A DNA stretch of 64,000 nucleotides from Pseudomonas sp. RIT623 (GCF_004519305.1 NZ_SOZA01000029.1:1-64000), one strand, 5' to 3'. Counted from the first letter of the stretch, positions 7,541 through 16,237 are shown. Made by a program: numbers and translations. Notes: a model not told the origin generated them from the letters alone.

Positions 7541-8674
7541 ATGAAAACCACCTGGGACATCTTCTGCACGGTTGTCGACAATTATGGCGATATCGGCGTC
7601 ACCTGGCGCCTGGCGCGCCAGCTGGCGAGCGAGCATGACCTGGCCGTGCGCCTGTGGGTGGATGACCTGCAAGCCTTCGTGCGCCTGTGCCCAGAGGCCG
7701 ACAGCCAAGCCGAGCAGCAGTGGCGGCAGGGGGTCGAGGTACGCCACTGGCCGGCCACGTGGCAAGGCGCGGAGCCGGCGCAGGTGGTGGTGGGCGCCTT
7801 CGCCTGCCAGCTACCACAGGCCTATGTCGAGTCCATGGGCAAGCAGGCCACGCCGCCCTTGTGGCTGAACCTTGACTACCTCAGCGCCGAAGACTGGGTG
7901 GATGGCTGCCATGGCTTGCCGTCACCCCAGGCCAATGGGTTGCGCAAGTTCTTTTTCTTCCCGGGTTTCACCGACAAGACCGGTGGCCTGCTGCGCGAAG
8001 CTGCCTTGCTGCCCCGTTGCCAGGCGTTCCGCCAGGCGCCGGACGAGCGGGCGAGGTTCCTGGCAGGGCTGGGCGTCCGCCCCGAGGCCGGGGCGCGGCT
8101 GATCTCGTTGTTCGCCTACGAGAACCCGCAGTTGGGCAACTGGCTCGACGTACTGGCCGAAGGCGCGCAGCCCAGCCACCTGCTGGTACCTCAGGGGCGC
8201 ATCCTGGGCGATCTCGGCCACTGGCTGGGCGAGGCGGACTTGGCCGTGGGGGCGCTGCATCGGCGCGGTGCCTTGACGGTCCAGGTGCTGCCTTTCGTCA
8301 GCCAGGACGACTACGACCGGTTGCTGTGGAGCTGCGATTTCAACGCCGTGCGCGGCGAGGACTCGTTCGTGCGGGCGCAATGGGCTGGCGTGCCGATGCT
8401 GTGGCACATCTACATCCAGGAAGAGAACGCCCATTGGGAAAAGCTCGAAGCATTCCTCGCCCTCTATTGCCATGGGCTGTCGGCCGCCGCCGGGCAGGCG
8501 CTGAGCGAACTGTGGCGGGCCTGGAACATGGATCGCCCGATGGGCCAGGCCTGGCAGGCACTGCAGCCGTTCTGGGAGGAAGTGCGCGAACATGCCCGGC
8601 AGTGGCAGGCCGCGCAGGCCGCTCGGCCGGACCTTGCCACGAGGCTGGTACAGTTTTACCGAAATTCGCTATGA
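7541..8674 (+). CDS. earP: EF-P arginine rhamnosyltransferase EarP
   Basis: 377 residues, the length of P. putida EarP. The enzyme transfers rhamnose from dTDP-L-rhamnose to Arg32 of elongation factor P, which allows EF-P to rescue ribosomes stalled at polyproline. The N-terminal DNYGDIGVTWRLARQL contains the two conserved aspartates, and RGEDSFVRAQWAGVPMLWHIY near residue 270 contains the nucleotide-sugar-binding Glu/Asp region of this GT-B enzyme. The start ATG at 7541 (MKTTWDIFCTVVDNYGD) fits known EarP N-termini. efp follows 48 bp downstream on the same strand, the standard pairing of enzyme and substrate. Confidence 0.96.
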   Translation: MKTTWDIFCTVVDNYGDIGVTWRLARQLASEHDLAVRLWVDDLQAFVRLCPEADSQAEQQWRQGVEVRHWPATWQGAEPAQVVVGAFACQLPQAYVESMGKQATPPLWLNLDYLSAEDWVDGCHGLPSPQANGLRKFFFFPGFTDKTGGLLREAALLPRCQAFRQAPDERARFLAGLGVRPEAGARLISLFAYENPQLGNWLDVLAEGAQPSHLLVPQGRILGDLGHWLGEADLAVGALHRRGALTVQVLPFVSQDDYDRLLWSCDFNAVRGEDSFVRAQWAGVPMLWHIYIQEENAHWEKLEAFLALYCHGLSAAAGQALSELWRAWNMDRPMGQAWQALQPFWEEVREHARQWQAAQAARPDLATRLVQFYRNSL

Positions 8675-8675
8675 T
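8647..8675 (+). promoter_or_regulatory. Predicted efp promoter inside the 3' end of earP
   Basis: A TATGAT -10 (8670-8675) lies exactly 17 bp from GGTACA (8647-8652), a weak -35. It would start transcription near 8682, giving efp a roughly 40-nt leader and its own expression independent of earP. This fits the far higher EF-P demand. Confidence 0.55.
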
Positions 8676-8722
8676 ACGCGGCCTCGATTTTTATAAATCC
8701 ATCCAGATTCGGATACTTCGTA

Positions 8723-9292
8723 ATGAAAACTGGTAAAGAACTGAAACCCGGTACCGTACTGCGGATCGACAACGACCCGTGGCTGGTTCAGAAAGCTGAG
8801 TTCACCAAGTCGGGCCGTAACAGCGCGATCATGAAGACCAAGCTGAAGAACCTGCTGACCGGCTACAAGACCGAAACCGTATACGGCGCGGACGACAAGC
8901 TGGACGACGTGATCCTGGATCGCAAAGAAGCGACCCTGTCGTTCATCAGCGGTGACTCGTACACCTTCATGGACACCACCGACTACACCATGTACGAACT
9001 GAACGCCGAAGACATCGACGCCGTTCTGCCGTACATCGAAGAAGGCATGGAAGACATCTGCGAAGCGGTGTTCTTCGAAGGCCGCCTGGTATCGGTAGAA
9101 CTGCCGACCACCATCAGCCGTCAGGTTGTCTACACCGAGAACGCTGCTCGCGGCGACACCTCGGGCAAGGTCATGAAGCCTGCCAAGCTGAAGAACGGTA
9201 CCGAGATCTCGGTTGCCGACTTCATCCAGATCGACGAGTGGATCGACATCGACACTCGCGACAACAGCTTCAAGGGCCGTTCCAAGAAGTAA
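8723..9292 (+). CDS. efp: Elongation factor P
   Basis: 189 residues, three beta-barrel domains, a tRNA-shaped factor binding between P and E sites. The loop tip reads KSGRNSA with arginine at position 32, the residue rhamnosylated by EarP; lysine-type EF-P proteins modified by EpmA/B have Lys there. The N-terminal MKTGKELKPGTVLRIDNDPW and C-terminal FIQIDEWIDIDTRDNSFKGR are canonical. A codon-biased, highly expressed gene followed by a strong terminator. Confidence 0.98.
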   Translation: MKTGKELKPGTVLRIDNDPWLVQKAEFTKSGRNSAIMKTKLKNLLTGYKTETVYGADDKLDDVILDRKEATLSFISGDSYTFMDTTDYTMYELNAEDIDAVLPYIEEGMEDICEAVFFEGRLVSVELPTTISRQVVYTENAARGDTSGKVMKPAKLKNGTEISVADFIQIDEWIDIDTRDNSFKGRSKK

Positions 9293-9312
9293 TCCTTCTT
9301 GCGACGCGCACG

Positions 9313-9340
9313 AAAAACCCGGCCTTGGCCGGGTTTTTTT
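9313..9340 (+). terminator. Rho-independent terminator of efp
   Basis: Arms AAAAACCCGGCC (9313-9324) and GGCCGGGTTTTT (9327-9338) with a 2-nt TT spacer and seven Ts. It is placed 20 bp after the efp stop. Confidence 0.93.
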
Positions 9341-9367
9341 GTGCCTGTGAACTCGCGTTGACTCGTT

Positions 9368-9404
9368 CCCTTGTAGGAGCGGCACAAGGCCGCTCCTACA
9401 AGGG
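9368..9404. repeat. REP hairpin
   Basis: Arms of 16 bp (9368-9383 and 9389-9404, core TTGTAGGAGCGGC) around the loop ACAAG form a compact perfect REP palindrome between efp and the ohr stop. Confidence 0.85.
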
Positions 9405-9420
9405 GCAGGTTGCCTGAGTG

Positions 9421-9849
9421 TCAGACCGTCACATGCAAGCGCACATCCACATTGCCGCGGGTGGCATTGGAGTAAGGGCAGACCTTGTGCGCCTTCTCCA
9501 CCAGCCCTTCGGCGTCGGCCTGGGCCAGGCCCGGCAGGTTGATGTGCAGGTCGATGTCCAGGCCGAAACCGCCAGGGATCTGGCCGATACCGACCTTGGC
9601 GGTGATCGAGGCATCGGCGGGCAGGGCTTTTTTCTCTTGCCCGGCAACGAACTTCAGTGCGCCGATGAAGCAGGCCGAGTAACCGGCGGCGAACATCTGC
9701 TCGGGGTTGGTGCCCTCGCCACCAGCGCCGCCCAGTTCCTTGGGGGTGCTCAGCTTGACGTCCAGCTTGCCGTCGCTGGAGCGGGATTTGCCGTCGCGAC
9801 CGCCGGTGGAGGTGGCTTCTGCGATGTACAGCGGAGTGACCTTTTGCAT
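9421..9849 (-). CDS. ohr: Organic hydroperoxide resistance protein Ohr
   Basis: 142 residues of the OsmC/Ohr fold. It is a thiol peroxidase that reduces organic and fatty-acid hydroperoxides using lipoylated partners. Both active-site cysteines are visible, in YSACFIGAL (about residue 60) and KVCPYSNATRGN (about 124), together with the conserved Arg in the N-terminal half (GGRDGKSRSSDG). It lies downstream of its likely repressor ohrR on the same strand, with an AT-rich palindromic operator-like region between the two. Confidence 0.96.
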   Translation of the reverse strand: MQKVTPLYIAEATSTGGRDGKSRSSDGKLDVKLSTPKELGGAGGEGTNPEQMFAAGYSACFIGALKFVAGQEKKALPADASITAKVGIGQIPGGFGLDIDLHINLPGLAQADAEGLVEKAHKVCPYSNATRGNVDVRLHVTV

Positions 9850-9896
9850 CTTGAGCCTCGCTTGTGTTGCGCGCCGTCGGCGCTGAGTGGGTATGG

Positions 9897-9936
9897 ATTT
9901 AAATTAACGCGCAATTATTTAGCGCGCAAGTTAAAT
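9897..9936. promoter_or_regulatory. Candidate OhrR operator upstream of ohr
   Basis: An AT-rich imperfect inverted repeat starts ATTTAA and ends TTAAAT, with inner arms AACGCGC and GCGCGC flanking AATTATTTA. It lies 48 bp upstream of the ohr start and just beyond the ohrR stop. The repeated GCGCAA half sites and position fit an OhrR box. This is inferred from position and symmetry only. Confidence 0.5.
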
Positions 9937-9976
9937 GTTCGACCATTCATCGAACAGCCCGCTCACAGCATAGCCG

Positions 9977-10432
9977 TCAGAGGTGATCTTGCAGTTGCGC
10001 GCGCAGTGCCAGCAGGTCGGCTTGCAGTTTTTGCAGTTGTTCGGCGCTGTGGCCGCTGGCCTGGAGGATGCATTGAGGCACGCGGCGGGCCTCGTTTTGC
10101 AAGGCGCGGCCCTTGTCGGTCAGTTGCACCAGCACCACGCGCTCGTCCTCGCGGCTGCGGCTGCGCTTGAGTAGGCCTTCGCTTTCCAGGCGCTTGAGCA
10201 AGGGGGTCAGCGAGCCGGGGTCGGTGAGCAGGCGCTGGCTGATCTCGCCCACGGTCATGCCGTCTCGTTCCCACAGCACGAGCATGGCCAGGTATTGCGG
10301 ATAGGTCAGGCCCAGGGCCTGCAGCAGCGGCTTGTAGACCTTGGTCATCAGCAACGAGGTGGAGTGCAGGGCGAAGCACACCTGGTTGTCCAGCAATAGC
10401 TCGTTGCAGGGAGCTTGGGTGTCGGCGTTCAT
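9977..10432 (-). CDS. ohrR: MarR-family peroxide-sensing repressor OhrR
   Basis: 151 residues with the winged HTH of MarR proteins (MTVGEISQRLLTDPGSLTPLLKRLESEGLLKRSRSREDER). The reactive N-terminal cysteine of OhrR is present as LDNQVCFALHSTS (Cys19), which is sulfenated by organic peroxides to release DNA. It contains Cys9 as well but no obvious C-terminal resolving cysteine, so it could be a 1-Cys or mixed-disulfide type. It precedes ohr on the same strand with a 127-bp gap. Confidence 0.93.
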   Translation of the reverse strand: MNADTQAPCNELLLDNQVCFALHSTSLLMTKVYKPLLQALGLTYPQYLAMLVLWERDGMTVGEISQRLLTDPGSLTPLLKRLESEGLLKRSRSREDERVVLVQLTDKGRALQNEARRVPQCILQASGHSAEQLQKLQADLLALRAQLQDHL

Positions 10433-10490
10433 GCAGGTCCTTGGTATCGATGAGGATGGAAATCTAGCACGCCAAAGCTTGGTGCGCTCA

Positions 10491-11444
10491 CTACCAGCGC
10501 AGCTCGCTTCTCAGGGCCAGGTCCCACGGTGGTAGCGGACTGAATCGGCTCTTGAGGAATTCGAGCAGCAAACGGCTGCGAGAGTTCGTTTCGTGTTCCA
10601 GGCGCAGGGCATAAATGCCGCTGGTTTCGGGTTCGGGCAGGCCGCCTTGGCAAAACAGCGGGAGCAATTCGCCACGCAGCAGGTAGTCGCTGATCAACCA
10701 GGTGGGCAGGTGGGCCACGCCCAACCCTGCGAGGGCACCGAACAGCAGGGTCTCGGCGTTGTTGGCGGCCATGCGCATGCGGGCGGGGCGGTATAGCCGG
10801 GTCTGGCCGTCGACGTTGAAGCGCCAGGCGAACGGCGGCGCCAGGCCATCCCAGTCCAGACCATCGTGGCCGGGCAACTCGCTGGGGCAGGCCGGCACCC
10901 CGCGGCTAGCCAGGTAGGCAGGGCTGGCGCAGGCGATGCGCACCATGTAGGCCAGGGGCGTGGCCACCAGGCGGGTGTCGGCCAGGGGGCCGGCGCGCAG
11001 CACCAGGTCGACTTCGCCCAGGTGGCTGCCGTGCAGGTCGACGAAGCTGTCGATCAGGCGCAGTTGCACGTCGAGCCCGGGGTAGGCCACCAGGAAGTCG
11101 GCAATGGCCGGCGCCAGGTGGCGCCGGCCAAAGGCGGCGGGGGCGTCGATGCGAATCAGCCCTTCGGGGGCATTGCTCAGCGACACCGCCTCGGCCCGCG
11201 CCAGGCGTAGCTCTTCGATGATACGCCGGGCCCGCTCGGCGAACGCGTTGCCCGCCGGAGTTGGCCGCACGGCATGGGTGCTGCGCGAGAACAGGCGGCT
11301 GCCCACGGCGCTTTCCAGGCTGTCGATGCGTCGGGCCACGGCGGATGGGGTCAGCGGGTGGCGACGGGCGGCGGCGGAGAAACTGCCGGTTTCCAGCACG
11401 TCGAGAAACAGGCTCAGTTGTTCGGTGAGGATATTGGGGGTCAT
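10491..11444 (-). CDS. LysR-family transcriptional regulator
   Basis: 317 residues. The HTH region reads FLDVLETGSFSAAARRHPLTPSAVARRIDSLESAVG, with an effector domain containing GLIRIDAPAAFGRRHLAPAIADFLVAYPGL, typical of the large group regulating oxidoreductases or transporters. It is divergent from the TSUP-family transporter gene (113-bp gap), which is the natural regulatory target. Inducer unknown. Confidence 0.9.
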   Translation of the reverse strand: MTPNILTEQLSLFLDVLETGSFSAAARRHPLTPSAVARRIDSLESAVGSRLFSRSTHAVRPTPAGNAFAERARRIIEELRLARAEAVSLSNAPEGLIRIDAPAAFGRRHLAPAIADFLVAYPGLDVQLRLIDSFVDLHGSHLGEVDLVLRAGPLADTRLVATPLAYMVRIACASPAYLASRGVPACPSELPGHDGLDWDGLAPPFAWRFNVDGQTRLYRPARMRMAANNAETLLFGALAGLGVAHLPTWLISDYLLRGELLPLFCQGGLPEPETSGIYALRLEHETNSRSRLLLEFLKSRFSPLPPWDLALRSELRW

Positions 11445-11557
11445 AGGGGTGCTTATGCAGATTACGCACAGCCATTGTGCGCTGCTGTGCGTTTCCCCGC
11501 TAGCCGCGACTGGGTAGCATGCCGCTCATTCTCTGAAAACAGGCGGATGAGGCCCGG

Positions 11558-12307
11558 ATGATCGAGTGGTTGATGTATATCGTGTTGGGCGCGGCACTGG
11601 GCACCCTGGGTGGCCTGTTCGGTATTGGCGGCGGGTTGATCGCGATTCCGGCGCTGGGGGTGTTGTTCGGTCTTGACCAGCAGTTGGCCCAGGGCACGGC
11701 GCTGGTGATGGTGGTGCCCAACGTGCTGTTGGCGTTGTGGCGCTATCACCAGCGCAACCGCATCGAGCTGCGCCATGCCGTGCCGTTGTCGTTGTGCAGT
11801 TTCGTGTTCGCCTGGCTGGGGGCGATCTGGGCTGTCGGGATCGATGCCCAGTCGATGCGCCTGTATTTCGTCGGTTTTCTGGTGGTCCTGGCGGTGTGGA
11901 ACGTGGCGCGGATGTTCCTGCCAGTGAGGCCGCCGAGCAACCAGCTGCGCTATCCGTGGCCATGGCTGGGCGTGTTGGGCAGCTTTGCCGGGACCATGGG
12001 CGGGCTGTTCGGCGTGGGCGGGGCGGTGGTGGCGACGCCGATTCTCACCTCGGTGTTCGGCACCACCCAGGTGGTGGCTCAGGGCCTGTCACTGGCGCTG
12101 GCGGCGCCGAGCACCCTGGTGACGCTGCTGACCTATGGACTGCACCAGAGTGTTGTCTGGAGCGTCGGCATCCCCTTGGCGATCGGCGGGTTGCTCAGTA
12201 TCAGCTGGGGCGTGAAGCTGGCCCATGCGTTGCCGGAGAAGGTGCTACGAGCGATGTTCTGCGGCTTCCTGGTGGTGTGCGCGGTGATGCTCGGGTTCGA
12301 GCTGTAG
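11558..12307 (+). CDS. TauE/SafE (TSUP) family membrane transporter
   Basis: 249 residues and about eight membrane helices in two pseudo-repeats. Each repeat is marked by a Gly-rich signature: LGTLGGLFGIGGGLIAIPAL near the N-terminus and FAGTMGGLFGVGGAVVATPIL near residue 145. TSUP proteins export or import sulfite, sulfoacetate or related small anions; the substrate here cannot be read from sequence. It is flanked by a divergent LysR gene and a convergent LysR gene. Confidence 0.88.
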   Translation: MIEWLMYIVLGAALGTLGGLFGIGGGLIAIPALGVLFGLDQQLAQGTALVMVVPNVLLALWRYHQRNRIELRHAVPLSLCSFVFAWLGAIWAVGIDAQSMRLYFVGFLVVLAVWNVARMFLPVRPPSNQLRYPWPWLGVLGSFAGTMGGLFGVGGAVVATPILTSVFGTTQVVAQGLSLALAAPSTLVTLLTYGLHQSVVWSVGIPLAIGGLLSISWGVKLAHALPEKVLRAMFCGFLVVCAVMLGFEL

Positions 12308-12310
12308 TAT

Positions 12311-12335
12311 CCAGGGGCCACAAGGCGGCCCCTGG
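12311..12335. terminator. Bidirectional hairpin between convergent genes
   Basis: CCAGGGGCC (12311-12319) and GGCCCCTGG (12327-12335) form a 9-bp perfect stem with a 7-nt loop, filling the 28-bp gap between the TSUP gene and the converging LysR gene. There is no strong T-run on either side, so it may be a weak terminator. Confidence 0.6.
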
Positions 12336-13187
12336 TCATTTGAACCCTTCGATGATGTATTCGGCCATGCAGTCGGTGATGGGGGAATGCTGCTGGTCGT
12401 TGCGCAGCAGCATCACATTGGCCATGTGCAACTGTGGCAAGCCGTCTTCTTCGCCGAGAATGCGCAGTTGCCCGCCGACCAGGCTGTGCAATTGCGCGGT
12501 CACCGCCAACCCCGCGGTGACGATGGCGAAGATCGCCGCCAGGCTGGGGCTGGTGTAGGCGATGCGGTACTCGATGCCCTGGCGCTCCAGGGCGTTGCAG
12601 GTCCAGGCCCGGCAGAAGCAGTCGGTATTGAACAGCGCCAAGGGCATCGGTCGCTGCTCCTGGGGGCAGAAACCCTCGGCGGCGGCCCATACCAGGCGCT
12701 CCTGGCGCAGCAACTGGCCGACTTCATTGCCCGGCTCGCGGGTGACGATGGTCAGGTCCAGGTCCTGGCGCAGCATCAGTTGCTTGGACGAGTCGCAGTG
12801 TACCTCGACATGGATCAACGGGTAGGCCTGGGCGAAGCGGGTGAGGATGCTGGGCAGGTAGCGCATGGCGTAGTCGTCCGGCGTGCCGATGCGTACCACC
12901 CCGACCATGTGCGGCATGCGCAGGGTGTTGAACACCTCGCCATGCAGCTTGAGGATGCGCCGGGCATAGCCCAGCAGCACCTGGCCTTCGGCGGTCAGGC
13001 GTACCTGGCGGCCGTCGCGCTCGAACAGCTGGCGCTGGAGGATGTCTTCCTCCAGGCGTTTCATCTGCATGCTGACCGCCGACTGTGTACGGTTGACCAC
13101 CTCGCCGGCACGGGTGAAGCCGCCTTGCTCGGCGATGGCGACGAAGGTGCGCAGCACATCGGCATCGAGACTCTGATACTGGGACAT
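12336..13187 (-). CDS. LysR-family transcriptional regulator
   Basis: 283 residues. The HTH reads LRTFVAIAEQGGFTRAGEVVNRTQSAVSMQMKRLEEDI, a variant common in regulators adjacent to small DUF1127 genes in pseudomonads. The effector domain contains RIGTPDDYAMRYLPSILTRFAQAYP and a cysteine-rich patch (FNTDCFCRAWTCNALE). It is divergent from the DUF1127 gene across 93 bp. It is slightly shorter than average LysR proteins (about 300). Confidence 0.9.
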   Translation of the reverse strand: MSQYQSLDADVLRTFVAIAEQGGFTRAGEVVNRTQSAVSMQMKRLEEDILQRQLFERDGRQVRLTAEGQVLLGYARRILKLHGEVFNTLRMPHMVGVVRIGTPDDYAMRYLPSILTRFAQAYPLIHVEVHCDSSKQLMLRQDLDLTIVTREPGNEVGQLLRQERLVWAAAEGFCPQEQRPMPLALFNTDCFCRAWTCNALERQGIEYRIAYTSPSLAAIFAIVTAGLAVTAQLHSLVGGQLRILGEEDGLPQLHMANVMLLRNDQQHSPITDCMAEYIIEGFK

Positions 13188-13280
13188 GGCATCAATCTCC
13201 TAGATGCACGGCATCAGAAACATTCGTTGGATTGATCTTAAGCCTGGGCAGAGACTGGAGCCATCCACAAGGAGGGCGTC

Positions 13281-13502
13281 ATGATGAAAGGTCATTTCAA
13301 CGTAGCTCACCAACCGGCCGCATCCCTGGGCCATCTGTGGCACGACGCCAGCGGGCTGGTGCTGCGCTGGTTCGAACTGCACCGCCAGCGCGACGAGCTG
13401 GCGCGCCTGAGCGATGCCACGCTGCACGACCTGGGGTTGTCGCGGGCGGATATCCAGCAGGAGGCCGACCGGCATTTCTGGGAGGACCCGTTGCGTAAAT
13501 GA
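13281..13502 (+). CDS. DUF1127 small arginine-rich protein
   Basis: 73 residues with the DUF1127 core RQRDELARLSDATLHDLGLSRADIQQEADRHFW at its C-terminal half. DUF1127 proteins are small, positively charged, often stress-induced; in Agrobacterium some were linked to RNA turnover and phosphate metabolism. Start ATG 13281 or the adjacent 13284; AAGGAGGG lies upstream at the right spacing. Its divergent LysR partner is probably its regulator. Confidence 0.87.
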   Translation: MMKGHFNVAHQPAASLGHLWHDASGLVLRWFELHRQRDELARLSDATLHDLGLSRADIQQEADRHFWEDPLRK

Positions 13503-13511
13503 AGGTGGCGA

Positions 13512-13536
13512 CAATCGCGGGCTTGCCCCGCGATTG
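13512..13536. repeat. Perfect short hairpin after DUF1127 gene
   Basis: CAATCGCGGG and CCCGCGATTG, a 10-bp stem with loop CTTGC, 10 bp after the DUF1127 stop. It resembles the short half-REP elements (GCGGGCTTGCCCCGC) of fluorescent pseudomonads and may end the transcript. Confidence 0.7.
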
Positions 13537-13572
13537 CGTCTTTACTGTCTGGATACCAGACGGAGCCACCTT

Positions 13573-14793
13573 ATGTCCTTCAGCCTGTCCCTCGCCCAGG
13601 CCCGCCGCCTGGCCTTGTCCGCCCAGGGTTTTGGCAAGTCGCCCGCGCGCCCGCCGACCCTCGCCAATCTCAAGCGCATGCTCCAGCGCCTGGGCGTGGT
13701 GCAGATCGACTCGGTCAATGCCCTGGTGCGCTCCCATTACCTGCCGTTGTTCTCGCGCCTTGGCGACTATCCAGCCGACCTGCTGGACCAGCTCGCCTGG
13801 GGCAAGCGCCGCCAGCGGCGGCTATTCGAATACTGGGGGCATGAGGCCTCGCTGCTGCCGTTGGAGCTCTACCCGCTGATGCGCTGGCGCATGGCCCACG
13901 CCGCCGACGGCAAGGGCATCTACCGGCAACTGGCGACCTTTGGCCGTGAGCGGCGCGAGGTCATCGACCGGGTACTGGCCGCCGTGCGCGAGCGTGGCGC
14001 GCTGGGTGCAGGCAGCCTGTCGACCCGCGAGGAGCGCGCCGGCCCCTGGTGGGACTGGAGCGAAGAAAAGCACGCGCTGGAATGGCTGTTCGCCGCTGGC
14101 GAGGTCACCGTGGCCGGGCGTCGCGGTTTCGAGCGCCTGTACGACCTGCCCGAGCGGGTGCTACCAGCGGAAATCCTAGATCAGGCCCAGCCCAGCGAGG
14201 CGGAAGCGCACCAGGGCTTGCTGCTGCACGCCGCCGGCGCCCTGGGCGTGGCCACCGAACAGGATCTGCGTGATTACTTTCGCCTCTCGCCGCTGCAGAG
14301 CAAGGCCGCCCTGGCGGTTTTGCTCGAGGACGGGCGCCTGCAGGCTTGCGCCGTGCAGGGCTGGAAACAGCCGGCCTATGTCGCGGGCGTGCCACGGATT
14401 CCCCGCCGCATCGAAGCCAGCGCCTTGCTCTCGCCGTTCGATTCGCTGGTCTGGGCGCGCGAGCGTACCGAGCGCCTGTTCGATTTTCGCTATCGCCTGG
14501 AGATCGACACCCCGGCGCACAAGCGGGTGTACGGCTACTACGTGCTGCCGTTCCTGCACGATGGGCGCATCGCCGCGCGCCTGGACCTGCGCGCCGAACG
14601 CACCCACGGGCGCCTGGCGGTACATGCAGTGCACGAAGAGGCGCAGGAGCTGGGCGAGACGGGCTACCTGGCGCTGGCGGCCAGCCTGTTGCGTATGGCC
14701 AACTGGCTGGGCCTGGCACAGGTGCAGCTCAACTGCCCCCGCGCCGAGGGCAGCCGGCTGCGTCAGGCCTTGCTCAGCGGCGCACCTGCTTGA
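13573..14793 (+). CDS. YcaQ-family DNA glycosylase (winged-helix, HTH_42)
   Basis: 406 residues, matching E. coli YcaQ (about 410), a glycosylase that unhooks interstrand DNA crosslinks. The N-terminal LKRMLQRLGVVQIDSVNALVRSHYLPLFSRLG contains the VQID catalytic-loop motif of the AlkZ/YcaQ family, and RRQRRLFEYWGHEASLLPLELYPLMRWRM is equally typical. The start MSFSLSLAQARRLALSAQGF is chosen because similarity begins there; longer in-frame extension is out of character. The 3' end overlaps the converging DAHP synthase gene by 20 bp. Confidence 0.87.
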   Translation: MSFSLSLAQARRLALSAQGFGKSPARPPTLANLKRMLQRLGVVQIDSVNALVRSHYLPLFSRLGDYPADLLDQLAWGKRRQRRLFEYWGHEASLLPLELYPLMRWRMAHAADGKGIYRQLATFGRERREVIDRVLAAVRERGALGAGSLSTREERAGPWWDWSEEKHALEWLFAAGEVTVAGRRGFERLYDLPERVLPAEILDQAQPSEAEAHQGLLLHAAGALGVATEQDLRDYFRLSPLQSKAALAVLLEDGRLQACAVQGWKQPAYVAGVPRIPRRIEASALLSPFDSLVWARERTERLFDFRYRLEIDTPAHKRVYGYYVLPFLHDGRIAARLDLRAERTHGRLAVHAVHEEAQELGETGYLALAASLLRMANWLGLAQVQLNCPRAEGSRLRQALLSGAPA

Positions 14794-16120
14794 GGGTTTC
14801 GGCGATCAGGAACGCCAGCTCCAGCGACTGGTCGGCGTTCATGCGCGGGTCGCAATGGGTATGGTAGCGGTCGGACAGGCCGTCTTCGGTGATCGGCCGC
14901 GCGCCGCCGATGCACTCGGTGACGTTCTGCCCGGTCATCTCGATATGGATGCCGCCGGCATGGCTACCCTCGGCCTGGTGCACCTGGAAGAACTGCTTCA
15001 CTTCGTCGAGGATCTGCGCGAAGTCGCGGGTCTTGTAGCCGCTGCTGGCCTTGATGGTGTTGCCGTGCATCGGGTCGGAGCTCCACAGCACCTGCCGGCC
15101 CTCGCGTTCGACGGTGCGGATCAGCCCCGGCAGGTGGTCGCCGACCTTGCTGGCACCCATGCGCACGATCAGGTTCAGGCGGCCGGGGTCGTTGTCCGGG
15201 TTGAGCACGTCGATCAGGCGGATCAACGCTTCAGGGTCCATGCTCGGGCCGACCTTGACCCCGATCGGGTTGTGCACGCCGCGCAGGAACTCGACATGGG
15301 CGCCGTCCAGCTGGCGGGTGCGGTCGCCGATCCACAGCATGTGCGCCGAGCAGTCGTAGTAGTCGCCGGTGAGGCTGTCGCGACGCACGAAGGCTTCTTC
15401 GTAGTTGAGCAGCAAGGCTTCGTGGGCGGTGAAGAAGCTGGTTTCGCGCAATTGCGGTGCGCTGTCCAGGCCGCAGGCGCGCATGAACGCCAGGGTTTCG
15501 TCGATGCGGTTGGCCAGTTGCTGGTATTTGTCGGCCAGGGCTGAGTTGGCGATGAAGTCCAGGTTCCACTTGTGCACCTGGTGCAGGTCGGCGAAGCCGC
15601 CCTGGGCGAAGGCGCGCAGCAGGTTGAGGCTGGCGGTGGCCTGGTGGTAGGCCTGCAGCAGGCGCTCGGGGTCGGGCACGCGGCTGGCGGCGTCGAAGCC
15701 GATGCCGTTGACGATGTCGCCACGGTAGGCGGGCAGGGTGATGTCGCCGATGGTTTCGTCGTTGGCCGAGCGCGGCTTGGCGAACTGGCCGGCCATGCGC
15801 CCGACCTTGACCACCGGGCAGCCGGCGGCGAAGGTCATGACGATGGCCATCTGCAACAGCACCTTGAAGGTGTCGCGGATCTTCGCCGCGGAAAACTCGG
15901 CGAAGCTCTCGGCGCAGTCGCCGCCTTGCAGCAGGAATGCCCGGCCCTGGGTGACCTCGGCGAACTGCCGGCGCAGCTCGCGGGCTTCGCCGGCGAATAC
16001 CAGCGGCGGGTAACCGGCCAGGGTCTGCTCGACCTTGAGCAGGTGCGCGGCGTCGGGGTAGGTCGGTTGCTGCTGGATCGGCAGGGCGCGCCAGCTGTCA
16101 GGGCTCCAGGGTCGGGTCAT
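14774..16120 (-). CDS. Class II 3-deoxy-7-phosphoheptulonate (DAHP) synthase
   Basis: 448 residues from ATG 16120 (a GTG at 16123 would add one). It condenses phosphoenolpyruvate and erythrose-4-phosphate, the first step of aromatic amino-acid synthesis. It belongs to the plant/mycobacterial class II type: LLQGGDCAESF (residue 66 on), KVGRMAGQFAKPRS, HMLWIGDRTRQLDGAHVEFLRGVHNPIGVKVGPSM, GIHIEMTGQNVTECIGG and YHTHCDPRMNADQSLELAF hold the metal and substrate ligands. The N-terminus is short, so it may lack the extra feedback-regulating helices of the mycobacterial enzyme. Pseudomonads often carry several DAHP synthases; which branch this one feeds is unclear. Confidence 0.95.
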   Translation of the reverse strand: MTRPWSPDSWRALPIQQQPTYPDAAHLLKVEQTLAGYPPLVFAGEARELRRQFAEVTQGRAFLLQGGDCAESFAEFSAAKIRDTFKVLLQMAIVMTFAAGCPVVKVGRMAGQFAKPRSANDETIGDITLPAYRGDIVNGIGFDAASRVPDPERLLQAYHQATASLNLLRAFAQGGFADLHQVHKWNLDFIANSALADKYQQLANRIDETLAFMRACGLDSAPQLRETSFFTAHEALLLNYEEAFVRRDSLTGDYYDCSAHMLWIGDRTRQLDGAHVEFLRGVHNPIGVKVGPSMDPEALIRLIDVLNPDNDPGRLNLIVRMGASKVGDHLPGLIRTVEREGRQVLWSSDPMHGNTIKASSGYKTRDFAQILDEVKQFFQVHQAEGSHAGGIHIEMTGQNVTECIGGARPITEDGLSDRYHTHCDPRMNADQSLELAFLIAETLKQVRR

Positions 16121-16237
16121 CACAGGCTCTATCTATAGTGTCGGTTCGGGCGTGCCTGTCATGGTAACGCTGGCGACGTGCTTGTTGCACCACCGGCATT
16201 GGCGGACAATGCGCGTTTTGCGCGGGCAGGTGGCGGG

